From contig NZ_JAELUP010000013.1 in assembly GCF_016424485.1 (NCBI RefSeq), positions 1-64,000 of the forward strand: a stretch of 64,000 nt of DNA, read 5' to 3'. The position numbers and the translations under genes are program-made. Shown here in pieces: positions 8,089 to 19,490 of the stretch; within the stretch, counting starts at the first letter, position 1, and each line of letters opens with the position of its first letter. Under the pieces are notes generated by a model, which saw only the letters and a list, made by a program, of their open reading frames with translations, searched no databases and was not told the DNA's origin. This DNA is from Paenibacillus roseus (GTDB lineage Bacteria; Bacillota; Bacilli; Paenibacillales; Paenibacillaceae).

Positions 8089-9426
8089 TTAAGATACCGG
8101 ATTTGAACGTGCCGGGCGGCGGCCCGTTGTACTGCTGCTTCCTGTGGACGGACGGGAAGCAGAGCTTTTTTCCACGACATTGGATGTGTCCAATGCAAGC
8201 AGGAACTCCGTATTCGTCTTGCTGTCCGCCAGCTTCTTAAGAAAGCCGTCAATAAATTCAAGCGAGTCGTTCATAGACTTGCGAATTGCCCATACCTTGT
8301 CGAGCTCTTCCTTCGTAAGGAGCATTTCCTCGCGGCGCGTGCCGGAACGTCGGATATCCAGGGCCGGAAAAATTCTCCGCTCGGCCAGTTTGCGATCCAA
8401 ATGCAGCTCCATATTTCCCGTCCCTTTAAACTCCTCATAGATGACATCGTCCATACGCGATCCGGTCTCTACAAGCGCAGTCGCTAAAATGGTAAGACTT
8501 CCGCCTTCTTCCACGTTACGAGCAGAACCAAAGAAACGCTTCGGACGGTGGAAAGCCGCAGGATCGATACCACCGCTCAACGTGCGTCCTGATGGCGGGA
8601 TGACAAGGTTGTATGCTCTTGCCAGACGGGTAATACTATCCAGCAAAATGACAACATCCTTCTTATGCTCTACCAGACGCAACGCGCGCTCCAGCACCAG
8701 TTCCGCAACTTTAATATGATGCTCCGGCAACTCGTCGAAGGTCGAAGCAACCACCTCACCTTTGACGGAACGCTGCATATCTGTAACCTCTTCCGGGCGC
8801 TCATCAATCAACAACACAAACAATTCAATATCAGGTTGATTGGTAGAGATGCTGTTGGCAATTTCTTTAAGAAGGAGCGTTTTACCCGCTTTTGGAGGCG
8901 CAACAATCAATCCGCGCTGTCCCAATCCAACAGGTGCCAGCAAATCCATAATTCGCGTCGATAGTTTGGTTGGAGAAGTTTCTAGGACCAGTTTCTTCTG
9001 TGGAAAAAGAGGGGTTAAGGCAGGGAAATGAAGCCTTTCTGATGCAAGTGTAGGGTTCTCCCCATTTACCGCATTGACCTGCAGCAAGCCGAAATAACGC
9101 TCATTTTCTTTGGGCGCCCGGCATTTGCCGGAAACAAGATCCCCTGTGCGAAGATCAAATTTGCGGATTTGCGAGGCTGAAATATAAATGTCTTCCGGAC
9201 TTGGAAGATAATTGATCGGGCGCAGAAAACCGAATCCCTCCGGTAAAATTTCAAGTACGCCCTGCATAAACATCAAGCCGCTCTTCTCAGCCTGCGCACG
9301 TAAAATGGCGAATATAAGCTCTTTCTTCTTAAGTTGGCCATAATACGGAATTTGATACTGCTTGGCAAGCTTGTATAGCTCGGTCAGCTTAAGTTCTTCC
9401 AGATCTGCGATCTGCAGTTCCGTCAT
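8089..9426 (-). CDS. rho: Transcription termination factor Rho
   Basis: A 445-residue hexameric RNA helicase. It has the Rho N-terminal fold ([16 protein letters not shown]), a cold-shock-like RNA-binding domain (about 55-120, GFGFLRP), Walker A APPKAGKT (about 180-187), and Walker [17 protein letters not shown]. The final 25 residues are a Ser/Arg/Pro/Gly tail ([16 protein letters not shown]) beyond the usual core, perhaps a disordered RNA-contacting extension. It lies between murA and rpmE as in B. subtilis. Confidence 0.95.
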   Translation of the reverse strand: MTELQIADLEELKLTELYKLAKQYQIPYYGQLKKKELIFAILRAQAEKSGLMFMQGVLEILPEGFGFLRPINYLPSPEDIYISASQIRKFDLRTGDLVSGKCRAPKENERYFGLLQVNAVNGENPTLASERLHFPALTPLFPQKKLVLETSPTKLSTRIMDLLAPVGLGQRGLIVAPPKAGKTLLLKEIANSISTNQPDIELFVLLIDERPEEVTDMQRSVKGEVVASTFDELPEHHIKVAELVLERALRLVEHKKDVVILLDSITRLARAYNLVIPPSGRTLSGGIDPAAFHRPKRFFGSARNVEEGGSLTILATALVETGSRMDDVIYEEFKGTGNMELHLDRKLAERRIFPALDIRRSGTRREEMLLTKEELDKVWAIRKSMNDSLEFIDGFLKKLADSKTNTEFLLALDTSNVVEKSSASRPSTGSSSTTGRRPARSNPVS

Positions 9427-9478
9427 GTTCTCACCACTTTATTTAATTTTCCTCCAGCATTGCCGGATTTCTATCAAT

Positions 9479-10732
9479 CTATTCATTTTCCCGCCAAACA
9501 TCTGCGCCAAGCCTGCGCAAATTGTCCACGAGGAAATCATAACCACGGTCGATATACTCTACGCCTGTTATTTCCGTAATGCCTTCCGATACAGTCAGAC
9601 CAGCAACGGTAAGCGCGGCGCCGGCTCGCAAATCAGCAGCCTGCACCTTCGCCGCATTGAGCGGTCCGCCTTCGATAATGGCAGAACGGCCCTCTACCCT
9701 GATTTTGGCTCCCATGCGTACTAGTTCAGGCACATGCTTGAATCGGTTGCTGTACACATAATCAGATAGAATGCTGACACCAGTGGCTTGCGTAAGCAGA
9801 CTGGTCATAGGGGATTGAAGGTCGGTAGCAAATCCGGGGTATACTAGCGCTTTGACATCAATTGCTTCATAGGAGGGGCCACCCACAATACGAATCGCTT
9901 CATCCAGTTCATACACCTGAACGCCCATCTCCAGCAATTTGGCTGTCATGGCTTCCAAATGTTTAGGGATAACATTATCAATAAGGACATCACCACGGGT
10001 AGCTGCAGCGGCAATCATGTAAGTTCCGGCTTGGATGCGATCGGGAATAATGGAATGACGGCAACCGTGAAGACTGTCGACGCCTTCAATCCGAATGGTC
10101 TCGGTCCCGGCTCCCTTTATTTTAGCCCCCATGGAATTAAGTAGAGTTGCTACATCTATAATTTCAGGCTCTTTTGCCGCATTTTCAATAATTGTGGAGC
10201 CTTTTGCCTTGGAGGCAGCCAGCATGATGTTGATGGTAGCGCCAACGCTCACTACATCCAGATAGATTTTTGCGCCGCGAAGCTGTTTGGCTGAGATTCT
10301 GATAGATCCGTGATCATTTGTTACCGTTGCACCGAGTGCTTCAAAACCTTTAATATGCTGATCGATTGGCCTTGGCTCAAAATTGCATCCGCCAGGAAGA
10401 CCAATAGTCGCTTCCCCGAAACGTCCGAGCAAAGCGCCCATCAAATAATAGGAAGCCCGCAACAGATTTACCTTGCCATTGGGCATTGGCTTTGAAACAA
10501 GCCCGGAAGGGTCAATCTTCATTACGCCGCCTTCCCAGGTTACTTTCCCCCCCAGCTCCTGAAGGATCTCGCTGTATACAGCCACATCGCTAAGCTGAGG
10601 CAGGTTATCCAGTACAACTTCTGTTTCCGCCAGCAAAGATGCTGGCAGCAAAGCAACTGCGCTATTCTTGGCCCCGCTGATTTGCACGGTGCCGCGAAGC
10701 GGACGACCGCCTCGAATCATTAGTTTTTCCAT
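9479..10732 (-). CDS. murA: UDP-N-acetylglucosamine 1-carboxyvinyltransferase (MurA type)
   Basis: A 417-residue EPSP-synthase-fold enzyme for the first committed step of peptidoglycan synthesis, transfer of enolpyruvate from PEP to UDP-GlcNAc. GAKNSA places the catalytic Lys at residue 22; the PEP-binding Cys, the fosfomycin target, is Cys116 in [13 protein letters not shown]. By position between fba and rho it corresponds to the second Bacillus copy (murAB/murZ) rather than the copy near the atp operon. AGGAGG lies about 12 bases from the start. Confidence 0.93.
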   Translation of the reverse strand: MEKLMIRGGRPLRGTVQISGAKNSAVALLPASLLAETEVVLDNLPQLSDVAVYSEILQELGGKVTWEGGVMKIDPSGLVSKPMPNGKVNLLRASYYLMGALLGRFGEATIGLPGGCNFEPRPIDQHIKGFEALGATVTNDHGSIRISAKQLRGAKIYLDVVSVGATINIMLAASKAKGSTIIENAAKEPEIIDVATLLNSMGAKIKGAGTETIRIEGVDSLHGCRHSIIPDRIQAGTYMIAAAATRGDVLIDNVIPKHLEAMTAKLLEMGVQVYELDEAIRIVGGPSYEAIDVKALVYPGFATDLQSPMTSLLTQATGVSILSDYVYSNRFKHVPELVRMGAKIRVEGRSAIIEGGPLNAAKVQAADLRAGAALTVAGLTVSEGITEITGVEYIDRGYDFLVDNLRRLGADVWRENE

Positions 10733-10765
10733 GTAGTTAGTAATCCTCCTACCTTAGAGAAGAAG

Positions 10766-10879
10766 ACAAAAGGAAGCCCGTCTCCACGGTACTGACCGTC
10801 CTTGTACATCCGACCTGATCTTGTGAATAGACCGGACACTGAGGTTCTTTGAGCTAGGCAAAGACGGGCTCCTTTTGTT
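10766..10879 (-). terminator. Long-loop inverted repeat between fba and murA
   Basis: Arms AAAGGAGCCCGTC and GACGGGCTTCCTTTT are separated by about 75 bases that contain a smaller hairpin CTTTG...CAAAG. The last arm runs into a T-rich stretch leftward. Best read as an imperfect terminator or attenuator after fba. Confidence 0.5.
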
Positions 10880-10886
10880 CCGGGAG

Positions 10887-11741
10887 TTACGCTTGGTTGC
10901 TGCTGCCGAACAGACGAATTTTCTCTTGGACAACGGCTTTCATAGCGTCACGAGCCGGGGTCAGGTATTTACGAGGATCGTATACGGATGCATTGCCAGC
11001 CAATGCTTCACGGATTGCGTTCGTACAAGCAACCTGATTCTCTGTATTTACGTTGATTTTACCCACGCCAGCCTGGATTGACAGACGAATAGCTTCATCA
11101 GGCACACCGGAACCTCCGTGCAGCACGACAGGCACTGGAATTGCGTCTACAACTTTTTGAATGATATCATAATGAATTTTAGGCTCGCCTTTGTACATAC
11201 CATGAGCAGTACCTACAGCAATAGCCAGACAGTCTACGCCTGTTTCTTCATAGAAGCGGATTGCTTCTTCCGGCTTGGCAAGGCTTGCATGCTCCTCGTC
11301 CACGCTGATGTCGTCCTCAACGCCGCCGATTGTACCCAGCTCACCCTCAACGGAAACGCCCATTGCGCGTGCTGCTTTAACAACTTCTTTGGTCAAACGG
11401 ATGTTGTCTTCCAGGGAATAGTGGGAACCGTCGAACATAACCGAGGAGAAACCTGCGCGGATACATTTCATGGCAACTTCAAAGCTGCTGCCGTGATCAA
11501 GGTGAAGTGCAATTGGAAGGCCGGATTTCTTGGCTGCTGCTTCCGCGATTGCAACTGTATACTCGATGCCCATATATTTCAATGCGCCTTCGCTTACACC
11601 GTAAATAATTGGAGCATTTTCTTCGATTGCAGCGTCTACGATAGCCTGTGCAAACTCCAGATTGTTCATGTTGAACTGACCTACTGCAAACTTGTTAGCT
11701 TTTGCTTTAGGCAAAAACTCATTCATCGATACCAATGGCAT
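10887..11741 (-). CDS. fba: Class II fructose-1,6-bisphosphate aldolase
   Basis: A 284-residue zinc-dependent aldolase. The zinc and active-site motifs HLDHGSSFE (about 81-89), GTAHGMYKG and VLHGGSG are present, as is GKINVNTE near the phosphate site. It interconverts fructose-1,6-bisphosphate with DHAP and glyceraldehyde-3-phosphate. I chose the ATG at 11741 (MPLVSMNEF) because TAGGAGGAAG lies just upstream; 11777 would add twelve unsupported residues. Order spo0F-fba-murA matches B. subtilis, lacking the transaldolase gene found there. Confidence 0.95.
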   Translation of the reverse strand: MPLVSMNEFLPKAKANKFAVGQFNMNNLEFAQAIVDAAIEENAPIIYGVSEGALKYMGIEYTVAIAEAAAKKSGLPIALHLDHGSSFEVAMKCIRAGFSSVMFDGSHYSLEDNIRLTKEVVKAARAMGVSVEGELGTIGGVEDDISVDEEHASLAKPEEAIRFYEETGVDCLAIAVGTAHGMYKGEPKIHYDIIQKVVDAIPVPVVLHGGSGVPDEAIRLSIQAGVGKINVNTENQVACTNAIREALAGNASVYDPRKYLTPARDAMKAVVQEKIRLFGSSNQA

Positions 11742-11886
11742 GGTAACTCTTCCTCCTAGAAAGTACATTTTTCTCAAGCCCGATCAGACTTGTTCATACT
11801 GAGTCATTATACCACAAGGTGACTTAAATATGTAAAGTAGAAACAAGCCCTTTACTGCCCGCAAGCTCTTATTTTTCAAGGAAACT

Positions 11887-11938
11887 AAGTCGTAAACAGT
11901 CTCGCAGTCTTTTGAACGGGCAAATGTCCCGTTTCTCG
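11887..11938 (+). repeat. Dispersed repeat, copy B1 (degenerate)
   Basis: AAGTCGTAAACAGTCTCGCA, then TTTTGAACGGGCAAATG and CCCGTTTCTCG align with the consensus of copies B2 and F, with several substitutions. Lies 35 bases from B2 in the same orientation, giving a tandem pair in the spo0F-fba gap. Confidence 0.6.
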
Positions 11939-11972
11939 TATAACCTCGTATAACATAGAAGCCAAAGCATCC

Positions 11973-12034
11973 AGCGTAAACGGCTTTGCCATCCTTTGAC
12001 GGGCAAAAACCTCGTTTCGCGGAGAAATATAAGC
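11973..12034 (+). repeat. Dispersed repeat, copy B2
   Basis: Near-consensus copy: AGCGTAAACGGCTTTGCCAT, CCTTTGACGGGCAAAAACCT, CGTTTCGCGGAGAAATATAA, then GC. It differs from copy F at only two to three positions. The 450-base spo0F-fba gap holds copies B1 and B2 and the spo0F terminator. Confidence 0.85.
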
Positions 12035-12097
12035 CATTTATCAAAAAACGTTTATAACTGCTTATATTTTAAAGAAAACCTTATTAAATACTTATAT

Positions 12098-12125
12098 AAA
12101 AAGAGCGGGATTATACTCTCCGCTC
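12098..12125 (-). terminator. Rho-independent terminator after spo0F
   Basis: Leftward GAGCGG-AGAGTATAATC-CCGCTC followed by TTTTTAT. A second short hairpin (AGGGTCC/GGACCCT, 12186-12204) spans the spo0F stop codon. Confidence 0.7.
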
Positions 12126-12194
12126 CATTTGACCGTAACTTGTGAAATTATTGTGACACTCTTGGTCTGCTTCATCAAAGGATAAAGGGTCCCT

Positions 12195-12593
12195 TTAGGA
12201 CCCTAAGGCGTAAAAATTATTGGACTCTCCATCACGAAGCTGCATGTTTACCGCTACTCGCATCTCGTCAATGTCAAAAGGTTTTGTAAAATGCATCAAG
12301 GCTCCCAAATCTGTTGCTTCCTTGATCATGTCCAACTCGCCGTAAGCGGTCATCATAATGACTTTAATGTCTCGATTAATCGCTTTCACATGTTTTAAGA
12401 TTTCCAGACCGTCCATGCCTGGGATCTTCATGTCCAAAAGCACTAGATCCGGCGATTCGGTCCTCACAATCTCCAATGCCAGCTTGCCGTTGGAAGCTTG
12501 AAAGGTTTGGTAACCTTCGCTGCTGAATACCTCCACGAGAAGCACGCGAATTCCATTCTGGTCGTCAACGATCAACACTTTCTTCTTATCCAA
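12195..12593 (-). CDS. spo0F: Sporulation phosphotransferase Spo0F
   Basis: A 132-residue single-domain response regulator without an output domain. The residues match Spo0F numbering exactly: acidic pocket D10/D11, phospho-acceptor D54 in [12 protein letters not shown]82 in MMTAYG, K104 in FTKPFD. Spo0F takes phosphate from sporulation kinases and passes it to Spo0B and Spo0A. Located between pyrG and fba as in B. subtilis. The kinase at 3946 in this window is a candidate donor (inference). Confidence 0.93.
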   Translation of the reverse strand: MDKKKVLIVDDQNGIRVLLVEVFSSEGYQTFQASNGKLALEIVRTESPDLVLLDMKIPGMDGLEILKHVKAINRDIKVIMMTAYGELDMIKEATDLGALMHFTKPFDIDEMRVAVNMQLRDGESNNFYALGS

Positions 12594-12821
12594 CTTAAGC
12601 CCTCCTACAAGTGAGCGACACGATCTAACAAATCAACAGCGCCTCTTTTCCTTCTGCGTGTTCGACTTGTCAGCGAAACCGGGGAATGCTGGCCGACCTG
12701 GCACCGGCAACGCATGAATGGTCAACTCTTCCATAATCGTTACTATATTCGCGCCTTTCCGTCCATTATCCTGCTTCACCTAAAAAAAACCATTAATAGG
12801 GGAAGATTTGTTGGAAGAACT

Positions 12822-12892
12822 ACAAGCGAACCTTTTTGCCGCCCTTTGATCGGACAAAGACTTTCGTTTCGAGAAGAATGCTTATATTTTCA
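12822..12892 (+). repeat. Dispersed repeat, copy C (diverged)
   Basis: ACAAGCGAACCTTTTTGCCG, CCCTTTGATCGGACAAAGAC, TTTCGTTTCGAGAAGAATGC, then TTATATTTTC. Aligns with the consensus along its length but with many changes, and ends where the pyrG terminator T tract begins. Confidence 0.65.
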
Positions 12893-12986
12893 AAAAAAGT
12901 CCGGAATTCCGGCAGCAGCATTCCGCTTGAACTGCCTGTTAGCAGCAGGGTTTAATCAAGCGACGCCGACGCCGGAATGACCGGAC
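12892..12986 (-). terminator. Rho-independent terminator after pyrG, with a long loop
   Basis: Arms GTCCGGTCATTCCGGC (12971-12986) and GCCGGAATTCCGGAC (12899-12913), read leftward, pair over about 15 bases around a loop of nearly 60 bases, then seven T residues. The remaining 450-base gap between spo0F and pyrG holds repeat copy C and nothing else I can identify. Confidence 0.7.
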
Positions 12987-13043
12987 GGTTCGTATCAGCA
13001 AAAGAAAAGGAAGGTTACTCGCAAAGCATCCAAGCTTTCTTGA

Positions 13044-14820
<1,777 letters not shown>

Positions 14821-14824
14821 AAAC

Positions 14825-14859
14825 AAAAAAAGTGACACCCGCTGCCACGGGGCACTTTT
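14825..14859 (-). terminator. Rho-independent terminator after rpoE
   Basis: Leftward AAAGTGCCCCG-TGGCAG-CGGGTGTCACTT followed by TTTTTG. The stem has one mismatch and one bulge. Confidence 0.7.
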
Positions 14860-14994
14860 CATTTTGTTCATTCATATAAGATCGAATCTGTAGCCCATGC
14901 AATAGTTTACTCTGTCGCACCTGCTCTGTCAAGGGTAAACAAAACGGCAATAAAAAGGCGACTACAGGGGGTGGATTGGAGAGAAATAGAGGAA

Positions 14995-15561
14995 CTAATT
15001 TTCCTCTTCCGACTCCTCTTCCTCTTCCGAGTCCTCCTCTTCGGATTCTTCTTCAAAATCTTCCTCTTCCGTTTCTTCATCCAGCTCTTCGTCGTCGATC
15101 ATGCCTTCCTCGTCGACTTCGGACTCTTCTTCGTTCTCTTCAAAAATATCTTCACTGTCTTCATTGTACATATCGTAATCTTCATCGTCCGCTACAAAGG
15201 TTTCTTCTTCTTCATCTACAAAGATATCTTCCTCATCATCATCATCATCGTTAATGATGCGCGGACGCTTCGCATTACCAACCGGATCTTCAGAACGCTC
15301 AACCGGATACCAGCGCTTCAGCCCCCACATGTTGCTGCCTACACAAGCAAACCGGCCGTCAATGTTAATCTCCGTGTATACCTGGGCAATGACCTGATTG
15401 ATATCTTCCTGGCTCAAGCCGCGGATCTTGGCAATTTCCAGCATCAAATCCCTATAATAATACGGTGTATTCGCTGCTTTCAACACCTCGAACGCCAGAT
15501 CGACCATTGGCATCTCGCTAATCCGTTCAGGATTCAACTTCAAGGTTATTTCGCTGCTCAT
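14995..15561 (-). CDS. rpoE: DNA-directed RNA polymerase delta subunit
   Basis: A 188-residue protein with an N-terminal HARE-HTH fold (about 1-95, MVDLAFEVLKAANTPYYYRD) and a long, very acidic Asp/Glu tail over the last 85 residues. Delta promotes open-complex turnover and RNAP recycling in Firmicutes. I chose the ATG at 15561 (MSSEITLKLNP) with GAGAGGATG upstream. The acid-rich tail makes long antisense open frames here; these are compositional shadows. Located upstream of pyrG as in B. subtilis. Confidence 0.93.
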   Translation of the reverse strand: MSSEITLKLNPERISEMPMVDLAFEVLKAANTPYYYRDLMLEIAKIRGLSQEDINQVIAQVYTEINIDGRFACVGSNMWGLKRWYPVERSEDPVGNAKRPRIINDDDDDEEDIFVDEEEETFVADDEDYDMYNEDSEDIFEENEEESEVDEEGMIDDEELDEETEEEDFEEESEEEDSEEEEESEEEN

Positions 15562-15778
15562 TTCCACACATCCTCTCACGCTATATGCTTCAGCTTTATC
15601 GCATGCCTTATCCATTATCAAACTATAGTAAAACCTATTTCCTTTAAAAAAGCAAGCGTAACAAAACCGCAAAATTTCAAGTCCGCTTAATTGCAGCATG
15701 TCCATTCCTTCAAGCGCGCAGACATCGGTATTGCAAACACACGCTCGAGCTCAAAAGCTTGTCCATCTCTATAAATGG
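15562..15778. other. Gap between rpoE and the RNA candidate
   Basis: About 215 bases. It includes AAGCAAGCGTAACAAAACCG near 15651, which recalls the 5' end of the dispersed repeat, but nothing else I can assign. No convincing rpoE promoter was found by eye. Confidence 0.4.
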
Positions 15779-15880
15779 AAAAAGCGAAGGAAACCCTTCG
15801 CTCCGACTGTATCCTACCCGGACCCATGCACATCTCCTGCAGGGCCAGATACCGGTGAGAGACCGGCTAAACTCTCACTC
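15779..15880 (-). ncRNA. Candidate structured small RNA or leader, unassigned
   Basis: Reading leftward there are three hairpins in a row. The first is GTGAGAG/CTCTCAC (15855-15878). The second is GTATC/GATAC (15809-15852) closing an inner GGCCC-TGCA...TGCA-GGGTC stem. The third is AGCGAAGG-GTTT-CCTTCGCT followed by TTTTT (15779-15802), a good Rho-independent terminator. No coding sequence ends upstream of it on this strand. It could be a free small RNA or an attenuated leader of rpoE. I recognise no known riboswitch consensus, and a clear -35 box is absent. Confidence 0.4.
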
Positions 15881-16010
15881 TATACTATGTCCGAAGCCAC
15901 CATTTGACACGGCGCCAAGCCTATTTATTTCAAATCAGGCCACTTGCTCATTCCGATGGACACGACTGCTCATACAATAGCTCAGCATGGTCATCGGGAG
16001 GGGTGCTAAA

Positions 16011-17150
16011 TTGGATTCAACCGCTTTTCTCCGTTGGCTGGACACGGCCACAACAGAAAATCAGCTCCATGCCAGGCAACGCATTATTCATTTTGAAAAC
16101 CCTGCTGAATATCAGCGTTTTGCCCTTGCCTTGTCAGAATCAGTCAAGTCCTCCCCCTCGCTCGCTACCGTAAAGCCAATGCCTTTAATCCAGGCAGTTT
16201 CCTGCCGGATATCCGATGCAGAGCCGCTGCCGGATTGCCGCAGCATCTGGATGGAGGAAGACTGTCCAGTCAACGTGCATTCCACGGTCAAGAAGCATGC
16301 ACAGCCTGGCGGAGGCATTCCCTGGGGCGTACAGCAGGTTAAGGCCCCGTCTGCCTGGAGCCGCACTACCGGTCACCGAATTAAGATCGGCGTCATCGAT
16401 ACAGGGGTAGACTTCAACCACCCCGATCTGCGCAACTCCCTGAACCGAGGCATTAATCTGTTGAACCGTTCCGAATTGCCTCACGATGACAACGGGCACG
16501 GGACCCATATTGCCGGCACCATAGCCGCTGCGAATCAGCCTAAGGGAATGATCGGAGTCGCCCCTCGCGCTACGATCTGTCCGGTCAAGGCCTTCGACCA
16601 AAACGGCAGCGCCTATGTATCAGACATTATTCTCGGTATTGACTGGTGTGTTCGCAACCGCATTCATATTATCAATATGAGTTTCGGCATGAAGTCGCGC
16701 AGTAAATCGCTGCTTAATGCCGTTACCAACGCCTATAATGCAGGGGTTATTATTGTCGCTTCCTCCGGCAATGACGGCCGACGCAAAGCTATTGACTACC
16801 CGGCCCGCTACCCGCAGACCATCTCTGTGGGGGCGACCAACAAGCTGCGCCGTATTGCGCTATTCAGCAACAGGGGCAGCCATATCGATATTTACGCGCC
16901 TGGGGACAAAATTATTTCGGCCTGGCTGCGCGGCAAATACAATGAAATGAGTGGCACCTCAATGGCTACCTCTCATGTCAGCGGAGCCATCGCCTTGCTG
17001 CTTGCCAAAAACCCGGGGCTGACCCCCTATGAAATTAAAGCCATTCTGAAACGGTCTATGCAGCCGCTGCGTGGCAGCAAGACTCCGCGGTCCACCGGAG
17101 AGCTTGATATTATGAAAATGCTAAAAGCAGCCGATAACGAAGCCCGCTGA
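16011..17150 (+). CDS. Intracellular subtilisin-like serine peptidase (S8)
   Basis: A 379-residue protein with no signal peptide. The catalytic triad is Asp130 (GVIDTGVDFNHPD), His163 (NGHGTHIAG) and Ser317 (SGTSMATSHVSGA). The oxyanion Asn lies in ASSGNDG. The first 110 residues form an N-terminal region that may act as a propeptide. I chose TTG at 16011 because GGGAGGGG lies seven bases upstream; the ATG at 15987 would put that site inside the gene. Convergent with argS. Role in protein turnover or sporulation is inferred. Confidence 0.85.
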   Translation: MDSTAFLRWLDTATTENQLHARQRIIHFENPAEYQRFALALSESVKSSPSLATVKPMPLIQAVSCRISDAEPLPDCRSIWMEEDCPVNVHSTVKKHAQPGGGIPWGVQQVKAPSAWSRTTGHRIKIGVIDTGVDFNHPDLRNSLNRGINLLNRSELPHDDNGHGTHIAGTIAAANQPKGMIGVAPRATICPVKAFDQNGSAYVSDIILGIDWCVRNRIHIINMSFGMKSRSKSLLNAVTNAYNAGVIIVASSGNDGRRKAIDYPARYPQTISVGATNKLRRIALFSNRGSHIDIYAPGDKIISAWLRGKYNEMSGTSMATSHVSGAIALLLAKNPGLTPYEIKAILKRSMQPLRGSKTPRSTGELDIMKMLKAADNEAR

Positions 17151-17151
17151 C

Positions 17152-17220
17152 AAGGCGCGTCCTGGGCGATTAGCAGCTTCCCGAATATAGGAAGCCGTTA
17201 ATCATCCTCTCAAGCGCCTT
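17152..17220. terminator. Inverted repeat between convergent subtilase and argS genes
   Basis: Outer arms AAGGCGC and GCGCCTT enclose an inner hairpin AGCTTCC...GGAAGC. Its place between two convergent stop codons suggests a bidirectional terminator, but no T run follows on either side. Confidence 0.4.
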
Positions 17221-17238
17221 GCTCAACGGGCTGTTCTC

Positions 17239-18918
17239 TTACATTCTCTCCGGGGCAGTTACACCAAGCAGACGCAGCACGTTGCCAATGGCCGTCCGTA
17301 CAGCCGCCAACAGCGCCAACCTTGCAAGCGTCTGTCCACCATCCTCGGTAATTACACGTTCCGCTCTGTAGTAGCTGTGAAGCTGGGAAGCCAGCTCATA
17401 CACATAGCGGACGATCCGGTGCGGCGCATATTGGGCAGCAGCCTCGGCGATTTCTTGCGGGAGCTCGCCCAGCTTGCGCAGCAGATCGAACTCCGCTTCC
17501 GCGGTCAGCTTGGAGAAATCGGCACTTGCCATTCCCTCTGTTGAAACACCTTGCTCCTCTGCTTGTCTAAAGATGCTGCAAATTCTCGCATATGCATATT
17601 GAACATAGAAAACAGGGTTCTCGTTTGAGGTAGAAATGGCCAAGTCCATATCGAAATCCAGATGGGAGTCCATGCTGCGCATGGTGAAGAAATAACGCAT
17701 GGCGTCGACGCCCACCTCGTCCATCAGTTCCTCAACCGTGACCGCTTTGCCTGTACGTTTGGACATCTTTACCTTCTCGCCATTCTGGTACAAGCTGACC
17801 ATCTGAGCGACAAGCACAATCAATTGATCTGGATTGTTGCCCAGGGCCTCCATAGCAGCCTTCATTCTTGGAATATAACCGTGATGGTCCGCTCCCCAAA
17901 TATTCACGATCCAGTTGAATCCGCGCTCATACTTATTGCGATGATAGGCAATATCCGGTGTCAGGTAGGTGTAGCTGCCGTCATTTTTCACAAGTACGCG
18001 GTTCTTGTCGTCGCCGAAAGGCATCGTGGACAGCCAAGTGGCCCCGTCCTCCTCGAATACTTGCCCCCGCTCGCGCAGCGCCGCCAGGGCATCATCGATT
18101 TGTCCGCTTTTGTACAGGTCTGTCTCGCTATACCAGACATCAAAGCCTACGCGGAACCGCTCCAGATCACGCTTGATTTTGTCAAGCTCGCGCTTCAATC
18201 CGAATTCACGGAAGAATGCAAAGCGCTCCTCATCAGGCAGGCTCAGCAGACGGTCATCCTCCTGCTCGCGCAGTTCTTTGGCAAAGCCGATAATATCTTC
18301 TCCGTGGTACCCGTCATCAGGCATTTGAGCATCCATGCCAAGTTGCTGCTTGTATCTGGCTTCAATAGAGTAAGCCAAATTATTAATCTGGTTGCCTGCA
18401 TCATTAATATAATATTCGCGGGTAACTTCATAGCCCGCAAAGTCCAATACATTGCACAGCGCATCTCCTACAGCTGCTCCGCGTGCATGACCCAGATGCA
18501 AGCTGCCCGTCGGATTCGCGCTGACGAATTCGATTTGCACGCTTTGGCCGGCTCCGGTATTCGTGCGTCCGTAGTCGTCACCGGCATTCAGCACGTCGGC
18601 AATAACCGGATACAAATAGCTTTTGTCCAGACGGAAATTAATAAATCCTGGTCCGGCAATCTCAGCGGAGACAATTCCTGCTGCTTTCTTGTCCAGATTG
18701 GCGATAATGGCTTCAGCAATCATGCGCGGGTTTTTTTTGGCCAGCTTAGTCAGTTGCATCGCGGCATTGGTAGCCAGATCTCCATGCGCCTTGTCTTTCG
18801 GAACTTCCAGTACGAAAACAGGCAGCTCTTGTTCCTCGACAAGCCCTGCTGCTACAACTGCTGACCCAATCGTTTGTTTCAAACGCGCATATGTCGTTTC
18901 CAATACATTGATACTCAT
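17239..18918 (-). CDS. argS: Arginyl-tRNA synthetase
   Basis: A 559-residue class I synthetase. It has an N-terminal Add-1 domain (about 1-85), the HIGH-type motif HLGHARG (about 130), the KMSK-type motif KMSKRTGK (about 375-382), and the DALR anticodon-binding domain at the C-terminus ending [11 protein letters not shown]. It charges tRNA-Arg. The start overlaps the stop of the YwiB-like gene by four bases, so the two are coupled. An arginine-type T-box lies about 1 kb upstream on the same strand, across an AraC gene of opposite orientation. Confidence 0.95.
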   Translation of the reverse strand: MSINVLETTYARLKQTIGSAVVAAGLVEEQELPVFVLEVPKDKAHGDLATNAAMQLTKLAKKNPRMIAEAIIANLDKKAAGIVSAEIAGPGFINFRLDKSYLYPVIADVLNAGDDYGRTNTGAGQSVQIEFVSANPTGSLHLGHARGAAVGDALCNVLDFAGYEVTREYYINDAGNQINNLAYSIEARYKQQLGMDAQMPDDGYHGEDIIGFAKELREQEDDRLLSLPDEERFAFFREFGLKRELDKIKRDLERFRVGFDVWYSETDLYKSGQIDDALAALRERGQVFEEDGATWLSTMPFGDDKNRVLVKNDGSYTYLTPDIAYHRNKYERGFNWIVNIWGADHHGYIPRMKAAMEALGNNPDQLIVLVAQMVSLYQNGEKVKMSKRTGKAVTVEELMDEVGVDAMRYFFTMRSMDSHLDFDMDLAISTSNENPVFYVQYAYARICSIFRQAEEQGVSTEGMASADFSKLTAEAEFDLLRKLGELPQEIAEAAAQYAPHRIVRYVYELASQLHSYYRAERVITEDGGQTLARLALLAAVRTAIGNVLRLLGVTAPERM

Positions 18919-19361
18919 TGTTCATCAACCTCCTGAATTTGCAGCCGGAGTTGAAACCGGCCGATATGCTGTCCGTTCATCCAGAGCGTATAGCTCCAGG
19001 CAATGTCAAGCGGCAGCTCCGGCGCCCCCTGTTCACCGTGATCGCCCTGCAGCACCGTGAGCTGCTCCGTGACAGTCTCTAATTTGAACTGAATTCCCGG
19101 GGTACTGTACGCCCCCGGTTGTCTCAGACCTTCTATAAAACGCTGCTCGGAGCGGATGTGGCCGCGACGGCTGATAGTCAGCTCGCCTCGGCCGATGCGG
19201 ACCGTCGTGCGAACCGGGTCCTGCCCTTCCTCCCTCTCCTCGTACAGCACATATGCAGAGCGGGGCTTGGGAATCCACTCGCCTTCATAGTCATGAACGG
19301 TGACTTCATCTTCCTGACGGCTTTCCAGCCGGATGCGGACCTTGCGCTTTTTTTTATTCAA
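18915..19361 (-). CDS. ywiB: YwiB-like DUF1934 protein
   Basis: A 148-residue lipocalin-like beta-barrel protein of the DUF1934 family, starting [16 protein letters not shown], commonly found before argS in Bacillales. Function unknown. I chose TTG at 19361 with GGGGGAA five bases upstream; an upstream ATG at 19406 would give a Pro/Arg-rich extension without a ribosome site. Four-base overlap with argS. Confidence 0.8.
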   Translation of the reverse strand: MNKKKRKVRIRLESRQEDEVTVHDYEGEWIPKPRSAYVLYEEREEGQDPVRTTVRIGRGELTISRRGHIRSEQRFIEGLRQPGAYSTPGIQFKLETVTEQLTVLQGDHGEQGAPELPLDIAWSYTLWMNGQHIGRFQLRLQIQEVDEQ

Positions 19362-19490
19362 CCGTATTCCCCCGCTTTCTAACGGTCTGGTTGGCATGAA
19401 GACCAAACCTCGTTATGATGGAAATAGCAAGCTTGACCAGTAACTGCGAGAAGGGAGAGTTGCGATATCGATTTCAGTCTGTTCCCCATT

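Noticed and set aside
14971..15690. Long plus-strand open frame antisense to rpoE
   Set aside because: It is rich in Phe/Leu/Ile because it mirrors the Asp/Glu tail of the delta subunit; no ribosome site or family resemblance.
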